58,474 nt of DNA from Gryganskiella cystojenkinii. Lineage: Eukaryota; Mortierellomycota; Mortierellomycetes; Mortierellales; Mortierellaceae. Below, in pieces: positions 1-10,715 of this stretch (positions are counted from its first letter, which is position 1; every line of letters starts with the position of its first letter). Where the stretch lies: assembly GCA_015852425.1 (NCBI GenBank), contig JAAAIG010000134.1:1-58474 (forward strand). Reading direction: 5' to 3'. Below the pieces are notes generated by a model. It saw nothing but the letters and a program-made list of their open reading frames with translations, did not search any database and was not told where the DNA came from. The position numbers and the translations under genes are program-made.

Positions 1-284
1 AAAGGAAATCATTACTTTGAAGAGAAGAGTGGCTACCCACAGGAAAGAAGGTTTTTTCTGGAAACGTGTTTGCCACTTCATTTTTATTCGAGATTACCGC
101 CTTTATGACTTGCATCTTTAGAAGAGCAGAAACGATCATGTGACTAAATGTATCACGTGCATTTCCGTGCCTGACCAAAACAGCACAGCATGAATGTGAA
201 TCCCACAGTTAGCATTGGATTGGAGAGGCATTGTTGTCAACCTTTCTCAGCACATTCAAGCTTCTCTTTAAACATTCTCTCCAC
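1..284. promoter_or_regulatory. Upstream region of the methylesterase-like gene, with E-box-like sites
   Basis: No gene is seen before the ATG at 285. Two E-box-like octamers stand close together: TCATGTGA at 136-143 and TCACGTGC at 153-160, about 125-150 bp before the start codon. The first is the reverse complement of the TCACATGA pair found upstream of the NCS-1 gene. That they act in transcription is inference from the bHLH-type core and position only. Confidence 0.35.
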
Positions 285-2287
285 ATGCCGACGAACCATA
301 CACCCGAGTACCTTGACACAGCTTCGACCTCATATACCAGTACTACAACTACAGCTACAACAACAACTCACCCTCGGCATCACCACTTCTCATCAAAGGC
401 CGGCAGCACTACCCATACAGCTGCAACACCGAGGCCACGCTCCTTTGTGACCTCCTCCTCCTCTTCTCCTTCTTCAGCCGAACCCTCGGTTCACCATCGG
501 GTGCAACAGTTCCCGATCAAGGACTCGTTTCCAGGGACAACAACCAATCCTATAAGTATCCTTCCGGGGAAACGGGGCAAGGCCACTCGACTGTTGCTCG
601 TCTCTTTTATTCTCTTTCCCCCAGTCGCTCTCGTCTTCCTCGCCATGTTTCCTGTTTTACTCTTGATCTCAGGTACGAATTATAATGCGCTTGCAAAATC
701 GCTCTATTTTTTATATATATATATATTTTTTTCAGCCTTGGCGCAATCTTGCTCTTTTTGGCTCCGAGGAACAATTTTTTCTAGTTCATGTTCTCCACAC
801 TAACCAACAACCCCACATTAAATAGTGGTCTTTACTTATTCTGTCGCATGGTTCCTCTATTACTCCATGGCAGGACCGATCACTTTTTCAGCGTTGCCAT
901 TGGATCCAAGAAGAGTATGGAAACTGAACAAGGTGGTCTTTTCTGTGATCTTTTCCAACTTGGGTTTGATCCCTATTGGTCTCTCTTTGATCCGCTACCG
1001 TTACTTGACCATGCGAGGCTCCTCTGGCCTAATGTAAGCCGCCCGATCGAGTACCTCTTTTCTGTCTTTGTATTCTTGTTTTGTGATCAATTGGTGTCCC
1101 GGAATACAAATGTTCACTTTTTTTTTGTTTGCTTACGTTACGTTATCTAGTACGGATGTTCCTTACAACCCAAGGCGACCTGACATCAAACTCGATATTT
1201 ACGCTCCGGACCAGGAACAACATCATGAGCAACTGGATTCCAAGGCGCTGAGACCTGTGATTCTTTTTATTTATGGAGGCGCCTGGTCATCAGGATCGAA
1301 ATGGCTGTACACGCTGGTTGGCGCTCGACTTCGCTCCATGGGCTATGTCGTCTTTATGCCCGATTATGCCATCTACCCGCAGGGCTATGTTGCGGACATG
1401 GAACAAGATGTCAAGACCGCTGTTCAATGGACCCACAGTCATTGTCAGGAATTCGGAGGGGACCCTCAAAGGATTTATCTCATGGGTCACTCTGCAGGAG
1501 CACATCTCTGTGCGCTCACGGTTTTGAACGATGGTATTCAGCGGATCCCGGTCTCACTCTTTGGATCGTCCTCTTCGACTATTGCCTCGTCACCGATTTT
1601 GTCCACACTCTTGAACGAGAACTTGAAACAAGGTCACGACGATATCTTGCCTCGGTTAAGAGGCATGATTCTTTGTTCGGGTGTATATGATATCAGCGAA
1701 CATTTCAAACACGAGTCGATGCGTGGCGTCGAGGAGATCTCGGCTATGGCTCGAGTGATGGGCAACAGTCACCAATCCTTCCGTGCGCATTCACCGACCA
1801 ATATTCTTCAAGAACTTTTGCAGGTCTCCACTCGGATTGATAAGAACTACCCAACGGAATCTCAGACGCGGCATCAACATCTGCTGCGACACTTCAAGTC
1901 AATCTTGCCGATGGAGACACTCGTGATCCATGGTGACAAGGACCGGACAGTGCCTGTGAGATCGTCGTTGGAATTCCTAATGGAGCTCAAGACTTTGCAG
2001 CTGGGCTCGGGAGCCCGTATGCGTGTGATCAAAGGCATGGCGCACGAGGAACCTGTTGTTGGTAAGGAACTATGACCTAGATAGAGAAAAACTATTTTGC
2101 AGGTGAGCTTTTTTATTGTCGTTTTAGAGAGAAAAAAAAATTAACCGATTCCTTTCTTTCATTTGATATCTGTATAGCCTTGATGTCCTGTTTTGGTGGT
2201 ATCCCTCCGTTCAGAAAACCGTTGATGGACGAGTTAAGTCAGTTCATTGATGGTGGAGACAAAACATACCTTAGACATAAAAACTAG
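285..2287 (+). CDS. Isoprenylcysteine alpha-carboxyl methylesterase-like membrane alpha/beta hydrolase
   Basis: Exons 285-672, 826-1033, 1151-2061 and 2178-2287 give 538 residues. The long frame opens upstream with TTG, so the ATG at 285 is taken. Residues 1-100 are Ser/Thr-rich; about 104-183 hold two or three hydrophobic segments, placing the protein in an internal membrane. The C-terminal half is an alpha/beta hydrolase: an oxyanion-type YGGAW motif, nucleophile Ser in GHSAGAH (about residue 313), Asp in HGDKD (about 461) and His in GMAHEEP (about 496). The sequence around GGDPQRIYLMGHSAGAH and the membrane segments resemble plant ICME, which hydrolyses the methyl ester on prenylated cysteine of CaaX proteins. 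Substrate is inferred; a general carboxylesterase is the alternative. Genes on both sides are unrelated. Confidence 0.8.
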
Positions 2288-2788
2288 AAATTAAAAGAAG
2301 TGGATCGCATAGTTGCAGTTTCCTCTCGTCTTTTTTCGCCAATTGTGGGAGTCGAGAGGGGGGTGGGGGGGAAAGACCAGCCACTGTTCTGTTTAGGTTA
2401 TTTGTAAACAAAGTGCATTCACCTCTGAGCAAATCGGGCGTCGGTTCATTATTGCGGCGGCACTGGAAGAAACTTAAGAGAGTCCAGTTTTACCTCGTAG
2501 GCCGAGATAATAGTTGACTCGACAAGGGAAGGAGAGCTCCTTATGGCCATCATTTTGAACTTTGATCTTGGAAGCCTTGCGACATTTCTGGCAAAAAGGG
2601 ATCAACAAGCACGAGAAAGTAAAGAATCCTCGTCGCCTTCATCCTTTCCTCCTTCCTTCATCTTTCCTTTCTTTCGTTTTCTTCTTCCTATCGTCTGTCA
2701 TGTCCTCTGGTCGTTGTCGTTTATCTTCAAGATCTGACAAGTAGTAAAAAAAACATCGCTCCTCTCGCTTTCCTTTTCAGATCTGTTC
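2288..2788. other. Intergenic stretch with a possible 5' exon of the next gene
   Basis: A G-run near 2359-2370 and a pyrimidine-rich tract 2636-2780 are the visible features. The tract ends in TTTTCAG at 2774-2780, a good splice acceptor just before the first ATG of the downstream membrane protein, so an upstream exon (perhaps carrying its signal peptide) may lie here. A 64-codon ORF at 2543-2737 ends in a hydrophobic stretch, but no donor joins it convincingly. Confidence 0.4.
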
Positions 2789-5248
2789 ATGTCTTCAACG
2801 ACCAAGACAGCAAAAGTACATCCAGAGCCTCCGCCCACTGCTCATTCTTCCACCGCAGAAGGACTCTCGTCACATTTCATTATCACCGAGAGATCCAAAA
2901 CTGTTGAGTCTTCTTCGATTGGGACAACTCGCACTGCTAGCACCGGAACCACTATCGGCTCACAAACATCGTCAACTACTCAAACAGCAGCAACGACAAT
3001 CCCGAACGTCAGTCCTCCCATCTCATCCACCAAGGCGTCAACCTCATCGAGTCCAACTGCTGTGTCTCCGACGAATACCCTGTCTCCTCCTTCGACGACG
3101 ACGATGGCCACTGAGATTACGACGACGACGACAGAGACCGTTGAGCCGTCAACAAATTCGCCTACAACGACCTTCCCTTCTCTTCGCTCCCCTTTTCCAA
3201 CAACAGTCCCAATAACGACAACCGCCTCTTTGACTACGACTCGAGCACCGATCTCACCCACCACCTCGCCAACTACCACTACCACTCGTCCTTTGCCGCC
3301 TTGGTCACCTTCTCCATCTATGCCTACAACGACGCCTTCTATTCCTACACCACCAACCAGGACCACGTCATTGTCAACTCATCCGCCGCCTTTCACATTG
3401 AGCACCGCCAAACCGGAGAGGCCAACAACCACGGCTTACACGACCCACTATGTGACCACAGTCTTCGTTATCACCATCTCCACGGTAGTGCCACGAACAA
3501 CTGTCATCTCGGGTTCTAGAACCACGGTTTATTTGATACACACGTCCACGGCAGTGGTAACGACTGTGATCCCTGACCCGTCTCAACCGCCTCCTCCGCC
3601 TTCGTTGCCTTCTTCAACCATTCTCGATGGCCAGAGGAGCGGCGATGGGTTACAGACCTGGCAATCCGTCTTAATCCTCCTCGGAGGGTTGCTCATTATC
3701 GTGACTGTTGTGATCCTCTTGTTTTTGAGATGGTATCGAAAACGACAAAGAGATCGAGCGATCCGAGAGTTCTTGGTCTCTTCTGGGGCCATCTTTGAAG
3801 ATGGTGGAGAAGGAGTAATCGCGCAAGAGTTTGAAGTGAGCCGTCAAAGCACTGGAAAGAAAAATAGCTCTGTGACTGCAACACATGGGGTGTTTTCCCG
3901 ACAGGGGTCAGGAGATAGAGTCTTTAGTTGGGAGTCCAAGTCCTGGTCAGGGTATGACCCAAGCTCCGAGAGAATCGAGTACGATCCTACTGGACCTTAC
4001 GATACTCATGGTCGAAAAAGTGTCAACAGTTCCGAGGAGAGTGTCCCCGAGGTAGCCATTCGGATGGGTGAGAGAGGAGAAGCAAGGTTCGTCTCAGGAT
4101 CGGATGAGAGTACGACAAAGGTCAGGCGCGATGCACGCGATTCTGTCAACCAACCCAGGAGCCGATTCTATTGCCCTTGGACAGGTTGTCAAGGCGGTGG
4201 CCGTCGAAGCGGTGGCGCAACCTCGACTGCAACGCCCACCAGGTCGGTTTCGGTCCAGGTTGGAGCAGGAAGAAGTGCAAGAGGAAGAGTGGGCGTTCCT
4301 CAGCTGCGCCTTCGAAATCCAGATTCTGGTAGTCCCGTTCCAGGGAAACCAGAGCGAAATATCCACCGCCACCCTCATCATCATCAGCGTCAACAACAGT
4401 TTCAAGCCTCAGCAGGCGACAGCCGCCAAGATCCCCATGGTGGTGTGGTTGGAGATGGATACTACGACGACTATTCGATTTGGCGAGGCTCGATCCAGGA
4501 TTTTACTGGACGAGGACAGGACCCTCACAGGTTGTTTCCTAAGCCACCTCCGATCATCACGCGTCAGATCCAGCTTCAGTCGCAACTACAAACGCCGATG
4601 GCACCTCGTCCCTCGTTCTCGACAGCGTCCTGGAGCGTTTACTCGCCTTACGAGAGTTTCCCTTCTTCCCCGACCACAGCAAGTGCAGAAGTGTCAAATT
4701 GTCAGACAGTCCATTCGCTGTCGCCTACGACCGCAACACCAACGCGTTCGCAGAGCCATAATCGCCATGTTCTCAGTGAACGGGGTGCGACACCTGCAGG
4801 AAACAGATACAGCCAGTATCATTATCAACAACAACAGCAACAACGGATGCAGCAGCAACAGCACAATGACACTCAAAAAAGTTGGCACGGTCCTCACACA
4901 GCCACTTTCCGTCCAGGTGATGCGAGTGGTAGCGGTAGCGGTAACGGAACAAACAGCGACCATCACCCGATGCCGATACCGATCTTCCTCGTGCCTGACC
5001 AGTCTGAAATTTTTTCAAAGATTGAGTTGTTCCGAAAGAATCCTCAGGGTCAACAGCAGTTGTCACGACCTCAACAAGATTCGTCACAGCATGAGCAGCA
5101 TGACGAGTGCCTGATTCAGCAGGAGGGACCCCATCAACGTGGGTCTTACTCGTCCTCCTTTTTCTCCTCCAACGTGACCATGAAAGGAACACCACAGTCG
5201 TCATCCATCCTTGAGGTCCAGGAGGATATCCGCGACCAGGTCCTTTGA
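2789..5248 (+). CDS. Ser/Thr-rich single-pass membrane protein with long cytoplasmic tail
   Basis: A single uninterrupted frame of 819 residues. Residues 1-285 are extremely rich in Thr, Ser and Pro, as in heavily O-mannosylated mucin-like cell-surface proteins. One transmembrane helix follows at about 291-317 (the LILLGGLLIIVTVVILLFL core), then an Arg/Lys stop-transfer and a disordered tail of about 500 residues with Gln runs near 670-690 and many Ser/Arg sites. The topology recalls fungal wall-stress sensors or mucin-type sensors (Mid2/Wsc/Msb2 class), but no WSC or other named domain is visible, so the function is open. No signal peptide follows the ATG at 2789; a splice acceptor ends at 2780, so the true N-terminus may lie in an unplaced upstream exon. 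Confidence 0.75.
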   Translation: MSSTTKTAKVHPEPPPTAHSSTAEGLSSHFIITERSKTVESSSIGTTRTASTGTTIGSQTSSTTQTAATTIPNVSPPISSTKASTSSSPTAVSPTNTLSPPSTTTMATEITTTTTETVEPSTNSPTTTFPSLRSPFPTTVPITTTASLTTTRAPISPTTSPTTTTTRPLPPWSPSPSMPTTTPSIPTPPTRTTSLSTHPPPFTLSTAKPERPTTTAYTTHYVTTVFVITISTVVPRTTVISGSRTTVYLIHTSTAVVTTVIPDPSQPPPPPSLPSSTILDGQRSGDGLQTWQSVLILLGGLLIIVTVVILLFLRWYRKRQRDRAIREFLVSSGAIFEDGGEGVIAQEFEVSRQSTGKKNSSVTATHGVFSRQGSGDRVFSWESKSWSGYDPSSERIEYDPTGPYDTHGRKSVNSSEESVPEVAIRMGERGEARFVSGSDESTTKVRRDARDSVNQPRSRFYCPWTGCQGGGRRSGGATSTATPTRSVSVQVGAGRSARGRVGVPQLRLRNPDSGSPVPGKPERNIHRHPHHHQRQQQFQASAGDSRQDPHGGVVGDGYYDDYSIWRGSIQDFTGRGQDPHRLFPKPPPIITRQIQLQSQLQTPMAPRPSFSTASWSVYSPYESFPSSPTTASAEVSNCQTVHSLSPTTATPTRSQSHNRHVLSERGATPAGNRYSQYHYQQQQQQRMQQQQHNDTQKSWHGPHTATFRPGDASGSGSGNGTNSDHHPMPIPIFLVPDQSEIFSKIELFRKNPQGQQQLSRPQQDSSQHEQHDECLIQQEGPHQRGSYSSSFFSSNVTMKGTPQSSSILEVQEDIRDQVL

Positions 5249-5549
5249 AAAAAAAAAAAAGTAAGCACGTTTGTGGCTCTTACGGGGACTGACCGTCATG
5301 ATTTAGTCGTAAAGCGACCGATGCCGATCACACATATAAAATGGCACGACAACACACACACATTCAATGGCCACACTCTCAATAGAAAACTATAGCCGAA
5401 GGGGCTAGGACTCATAGCCGAATCAAAATTTCGCACAAAAAATAGCAAAGCAAAAGAAAAATGGGGTAAAATACAAAAGATGGCATGCTTTTTTTTAATG
5501 TCACATGGTTTTTTTATCTTTTGAATGGATAGTGGTGCTTTTTCTTCTT
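5249..5549. other. Short convergent spacer between membrane protein and AP-3 mu
   Basis: Both neighbouring genes end here. An A13 run follows the upstream stop codon directly, with ATATAAAA at 5333-5340 and T-runs near 5490-5515. It is likely 3' untranslated sequence of both genes; no coding signal is seen. Confidence 0.5.
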
Positions 5550-7385
5550 CTACGCGCGCACTTGGTATCTCCCTGCTTTAGTCAAGGTCCGTACAGCCTT
5601 GTAGGGTTCATAGCCTTCGTTAAAGACCTTTAGTTTCGCTACCTTGAGTCCCGAGAGTGAATGCGAATGGATCAAAAACTCGACGCCAATGTTGTATCCT
5701 GCATTCGTTGCCGCCTCGCTACTACCCGGAGTGGAAAAAAAAGTCAGGGAGTTAGTTGAGGATTGACGCGCAATCAAGAACCCCCCCCCCCCCGGATCAA
5801 ATTCATTTGTTCATATGTGTGTAAAAGGGGAGGTTACCTTCCCGCGACGAATCCAAATGATCCAGAGATGACAGGTGCTCGTTCCCTGGGTACGATTTTG
5901 CCGATTTCCCATCTGAGAACTTTGCCGACAGGATCAAACATGTATTGACCAACATTACAATGGGCCGTTAATGAATTCGTGGATTTGTGCAACGGTAACG
6001 TCAGAACCACGTTCTCGACGGGTTTACCATCCGTGTTTCTTAAGCTGACACTGATATCGAATTTGCCTCCGTTCGCGCCAATGTTGATCGAGGGCTTGAC
6101 CTGGATCGGCAAGTTTTGTTGACTGGGCAGATTCACGCTAGATTTTTTTTTGTTTTGTTTGTAGGAGCAAAAAGAGTTTGAATGGTAGGAGAATGTCAGT
6201 CTTTTTGTCTCCCTACTTCTTATAAAGATTGAACAATTGGATCAGCTTGAACCTTGACAACAATAAAGGATAAAAAAAAAGGAATAAAGGCCATTACCGG
6301 TAACTCATCAAACGGAAATGACCATCAGGAGGAACAAATGACAAGACCTTGTCCGTTTCCCACTTGTTGAATCGGACCGAGGGATGGAAACTACAATCAT
6401 CCACCAGCCTGGGGTTCACGAACGCGAGGGTCAAATCCGGCATGCCGGAGAGACGCGAGTTGGTCTGAATGTTGCCATGAGCCTCACAAGAGACCGCTTT
6501 TCCTGTAGAGTCGACGATCGCGTCCAGTTCCTCAATGATATCAAACAGGATCTCGTTTCGGGTGTATTTGACCCCGGCCTTGCGCCAGGGCAAGTTTGAC
6601 ATGCCACTGGGCATTTTGCGGGTCGAGACCGAGGTCGTGGCGCCGAGCGTGTTGACGACCTTGTTGAGAATATTGGGGGCAGGGACAATCTCCTTGAGGG
6701 CGTTGGGTTCAGTCGTGAGTGGGTAACCGTCGTCCATCATTTCTTCCAAAAGTTGGTAGACTGTGACAAAGTTCTCCTTGATGACCGTCTCAGAGACCTG
6801 ACCAAAATATTCCTGCAAGATGTCTGGGATCCTGTGAAGAAACTCAAAGACCATCATTGGGTCAACTATGGAGATAGCAAGAAGGATGACCGTTCAATAG
6901 AATGATTTTTTCACCCCTGATTTTTTTTTTCTTGATTTTGGCGGCGTAAAAATAAAAAAAAAACTGCAAACGTGGATCAAGGATAGAGGATCCAGAGCAA
7001 CGAAAAAGAGAGTTTGTGTTGGTGTGCGTACCTTCTTTGGTGACGGGGCTGAGGTAAGTGAGTCCATCGCGATAGATGTTGATGAGCTGATAGGTGGGCG
7101 ATGAGAGGATGGGGAGGACGTCTTCTCTGGTGACATCCTCGCCTGCAGCCATGGCTTTTGTGACTTGGTCATTGAAATAGTCGACGACGCGGCGGGGGAT
7201 CAGGTCGTGCCAGTGTTTCTCGATGATGACCTTCCTGGGAACATGAAGGGACGAGTGTGAGTTGAGCGAGCAGTTATGCATGCAATGCAATACACGTTTT
7301 TCCCCTTTGGTTAGTGGCAAAAAATAAAATAAAATAAAATAAAAAGTTACCCTGTTGGAGAAAGGACAAAGAGTGACTCGATCAT
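5550..7385 (-). CDS. APM3: AP-3 adaptor complex subunit mu
   Basis: Five exons on the minus strand: 7385-7351, 7234-7032, 6865-6298, 6137-5838 and 5721-5550, giving 425 residues, the usual size of AP-3 mu (about 418 in animals). The N-terminal longin-type part starts MIESLFVLSPTGKV; the C-terminal mu homology domain begins near PWRKAGVKYTRNEI and contains SGMPDL, NPRLVDDCSFHP and SFVPPDGHFRL, the AP-3-specific versions of these blocks rather than those of AP-1/AP-2. The subunit recognises Tyr-based sorting signals in cargo going from Golgi/endosome to the vacuole. It shares a 337-bp divergent promoter region with the Phe-tRNA synthetase gene. Intron 4 contains a run of fifteen C (5781-5795), and intron 1 an AAAAT repeat. 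Confidence 0.93.
5781..5795. repeat. C15 homopolymer in an AP-3 mu intron
   Basis: Fifteen consecutive C on the plus strand lie inside intron 4. Long C runs are rare beside the many A/T runs of this window and are prone to length error in sequencing. Confidence 0.85.
7322..7345. repeat. AAAAT pentamer repeat in AP-3 mu intron 1
   Basis: About five tandem AAAAT copies lie within the first intron, close to the exon 1 donor. This is a simple microsatellite with no evident role. Confidence 0.8.
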
Positions 7386-7722
7386 GGCTGAGTCACTGTA
7401 GGAAGAAAGAGATGAGAGAAGGTGGGGCGCAGAAGATGAGATTGAGTCAAGAGGTGGTTTAATCCTCTGTGTGTCAGTGAATGAGTTGTCCGTGCTATGT
7501 CTGCGTCAGAGGTAAAAAGTTGATGCAGAGGAGAGTGAAATTGCATGCCGCGAGATTGCAGCTGAAGAACGTTCAATACCAACCCCTTAATCAAATCTGT
7601 TCCTTCGACTCACCTCCTTTTCTGGACTGCGGGTTGTTGGTAAACAGAGTGGATCAATTACAAAAAGAAGCGGCCATCATCCAGTCCTTTCTTTTTCTTC
7701 TCTTACCTTCGACAATCTCACC
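7386..7722. promoter_or_regulatory. Divergent promoter region of AP-3 mu and Phe-tRNA synthetase beta
   Basis: 337 bp separate the two start codons, so both promoters and both 5' leaders must fit here. Pyrimidine-rich DNA (7675-7715) precedes the synthetase ATG. No TATA box or recognisable operator was found. Confidence 0.5.
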
Positions 7723-10484
7723 ATGCCTACCGTCAACGTTGACAAGGAGGAGCTTTACGCTGCCCTCGGACAGACTTACAGTTACGCTCGACCACCGCAC
7801 TGCTTTATCTCTTCTCTTCTTGCTCACAGTGTCCATTCAGTCATGGATTCAGCATACAAAATACTCATCGCCTTTGCGACGACTTCATTTTTCAACTTTT
7901 TAGCTTTCGATGAGTTCATGGACCTCTGCTTCAACTTCGGAATCGAACTCGAGGAGGATGTAAGCCTGGAGGAGAATCACTCCCTACTGACTTTTTTCAA
8001 TTCAGCACATGACCCTGTGCGACATGGTTGTCGTTAATCAGACCTCTGACTCACCAACATTTTTATGTTTCTCGGATTAAAAAAAATAACAGACCTCCCC
8101 CAAGGAGATGGCTATCCGCGAGGTCGGTGCCCACAAGGTCGACGACAGCGTGTCTGACAGACCCATCTTGAAGATTGATATTCCCGCCAACCGGTACATA
8201 TCCTATACGAAATGCCAATTGCTCGTTTTCAACCCGAGGCTACGGTTTTACCCTTGCTGAGCAGGAAACATTCGTGTACTAACTTTTATACCTATTATGC
8301 GCCTATTCTTCTTATCCTTCTTCTTCTTTTCCAGTTATGATCTTCTCTGCCACGAGGGTATCTCTCGTTCCTTGATGGTCTTCCAGGGCAAGGCCACTCC
8401 TCCAGTCTTCAAGACCGTTCAGCCCCCTAAGGGTCAGGCTCTCCAAAAGATGATTGTCAAGCCTGAGGTGAGTTCTTTCGTGATAGATCACAAGGAAACT
8501 TTGAAAAAAATTGATACATCCAAACCGGCACACCTTACTCACCAAAAAAAAAAAAAAACGTATGTCTCTCTCCTACCGTCAATAGACCGCTGCCATCCGT
8601 CCTTTTGTTGTCTGCGCTGTTCTCAGGAATGTCAAGTTCACTGAACTCAACTACAAGAACTTTATCGACTTGCAGGATAAGCTCCACATGAACATTTGCA
8701 GGAAGCGTACCTTGGTCGCCATTGGTACTCACGATCTCGACACCATCCAGGGTCCTTTTACTTATGAGGCTCTCGCCCCCAAGGATATTAAGTTTGCTCC
8801 CTTGAACCAGGAAAAGAACATGGACGCCGAGGAGTTGATGACTTTTTACGAATCTGATAAGCATCTTTCCAAGTTCTTGCCCATCATCCGTGGTTCGCCC
8901 GTGTACCCCGTTATTTACGACTCGAACCGTCAGGTTTTGTCCTTGCCTCCCATCATCAACTCGAACCACTCCAAGATCACGCTCGATACCCAGAACGTCT
9001 TTATTGAGTGCACCGCCACGGATTTGACCAAGGGCAAGATCGTCCTCAACACCATGGTCGCCATGTTCTCGGAATATTGTGCCGAGCCCTTTACGTATGT
9101 CGCGAGATTTTCAAAAAAAAAAAAAAAAAATATGCAAGAGCTGACAGACAGGACACAGTGTCGACACGAACTTCTGGATCTAACCTTTTTTTATATATCT
9201 TTCCATCTGTTTTTTTCCTACCCCTTTTGCAGCGTTGAGCCTGTTGAGGTCATTTACGAGGATAACCGTCAGCCCGCCGGTGTCACCCCCGACTTGTCGA
9301 ACCGTAGAGCGACCGCCAAGGTTGATTATATCAACGGCTGCACAGGATTGAACTTGAGCCCAGACGAGATTTGTGATCTCTTGAACAAGATGTCGTTGGA
9401 GGCTGTTCCTAGCGAAGAGGACAAGAACGAGGTTGTGGTTCAGGTTCCTGTCACGCGTTCGGATGTTCTTCATCAGTGTGATATTATGGAGGATGTCGCG
9501 ATCGCTTATGGATTCAACAACTTGAAGCGTACGACCCCTTCCGTTAGCACGATCGGAAAGCCTTACCCCCTGAACAAGTTGGCGGATATGGCTCGTTTGG
9601 AGTTGGCGCTTGCAGGATGGAGCGAGGTCAGCCCCTTGACCTTGGTAAGTGCTGAGATTTTTTTTTTTTTTTTTTTTTTTTGGTTATAGTTCTGTCGGTC
9701 TTTATTCTCTTTTGCTCTAGTGCTCTAGAAGCTTATTCGTTTACCGAAACGCTTGTTAACACATTTCAACTTGTCCTTTTCATATATCTTTAATCACTAT
9801 TTTTTTAGTGCTCGCACGATGAGAACTTTGCCTTCTTGCGTCAGGAGGATCCTGGTAACTTGGCCGTTAAACTCGCTAACCCCAAGACGATCGAATACCA
9901 GGTCGTCCGTACCTCTCTTCTTCCTGGAGTCTTGAAGACTTTGAAGGAGAACAAGAAGCACTCATTGCCAATCAAGATCTTTGAGGTCGGTGATACCGCG
10001 ATCAAGGATGATACTCAGGAGCGTCGTTCCCGTAACGTCCGCAAGGTCTGTGCCACGTACTCGAACAAAACTTCGGGTCTGGAACAGATCCATGGATTGT
10101 TGGACCGTACCTTGCAAATGTTGCACTGTCAACCCGCGGACAAGGATGGAAAGGCTCCCGGTTACTGGATCCAGGACTCTGAGAGTAAGTTCTCTCTTTC
10201 ACTTCCTAACCACAATCTTATGAACACGTAAAAGTCAGGGGAAGTTTCGCGTGTTTTCTTTTCTTCTACTGCCTCTATGAATCAAATTGTGCTGATAGAC
10301 ACTCTCTTTTTTTCATTTAGACCCCACATATTTCCCTTCAAGAAGCGCGGATATCTACCTCCGCCAGGATGGAGAGGTCAAGGTCATTGGTTCCTTCGGT
10401 ATTCTTCACCCCGAGGTCTTGGAGAAGTTCGGTTTGAACTTCCCTACCTCCGCCATGGAGTTTGACTTAGAGCCTTTCCTGTAA
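7723..10484 (+). CDS. FRS1: Cytosolic phenylalanine-tRNA ligase beta subunit
   Basis: Eight exons: 7723-7780, 7904-7959, 8093-8193, 8335-8467, 8586-9094, 9233-9644, 9809-10184 and 10321-10484, giving 602 residues, close to human FARSB (589). The start [16 protein letters not shown] matches the family N-terminus. The segments [52 protein letters not shown] (B5 domain, tRNA binding) and [11 protein letters not shown] (catalytic-like core) are in the expected order, and the end is EFDLEPFL. With the alpha subunit it charges tRNA-Phe in the cytosol as an alpha2beta2 enzyme. The acceptor at 8091-8092 was preferred over one near 8006 because it joins GIELEED to TSPKEM exactly as in homologues. Poly-A and poly-T runs in introns 4-6 are unusually long (up to 23 nt). 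Confidence 0.95.
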
Positions 10485-10715
10485 AAGAAAGGAGGCAAGA
10501 GTATATCATCAGAGTCGACAACAAAAAAAAGTCATAGGAGCTGAAGCATAGTAAAAGATAATCCCAAACGAACTAAAAGAAGCGCGAGAGAGTAGACGGG
10601 CAAGCTGAAGAAGTACACAAAGCAATACAATTTTTTTTTGAAATATCACATTTGCACGAGCATGGTTGTAATGACTGGAAATTAAAAGTGACTATTTGAA
10701 AGGAAAACATGTCAT

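Noticed and set aside
2980..3366. Val/Gly-rich 128-codon ORF on the minus strand
   Set aside because: Antisense shadow of the Thr/Pro-rich codons of the membrane protein.
4068..5114. 348-codon plus-strand ORF in a second frame of the membrane protein gene
   Set aside because: Arg/Ser/Gln-rich composition typical of an out-of-frame reading of CAG/AGC-rich coding sequence; no domain, and starts inside the intact ORF.
7990..8050. Alternative exon (acceptor TTCAG near 8006) in the Phe-tRNA synthetase gene
   Set aside because: It would insert residues absent from homologues; skipping to the acceptor at 8091 restores the conserved order exactly.
8535..8969. 144-codon minus-strand ORF
   Set aside because: Antisense to exon 5 of the Phe-tRNA synthetase beta gene and ends in a poly-A artefact.
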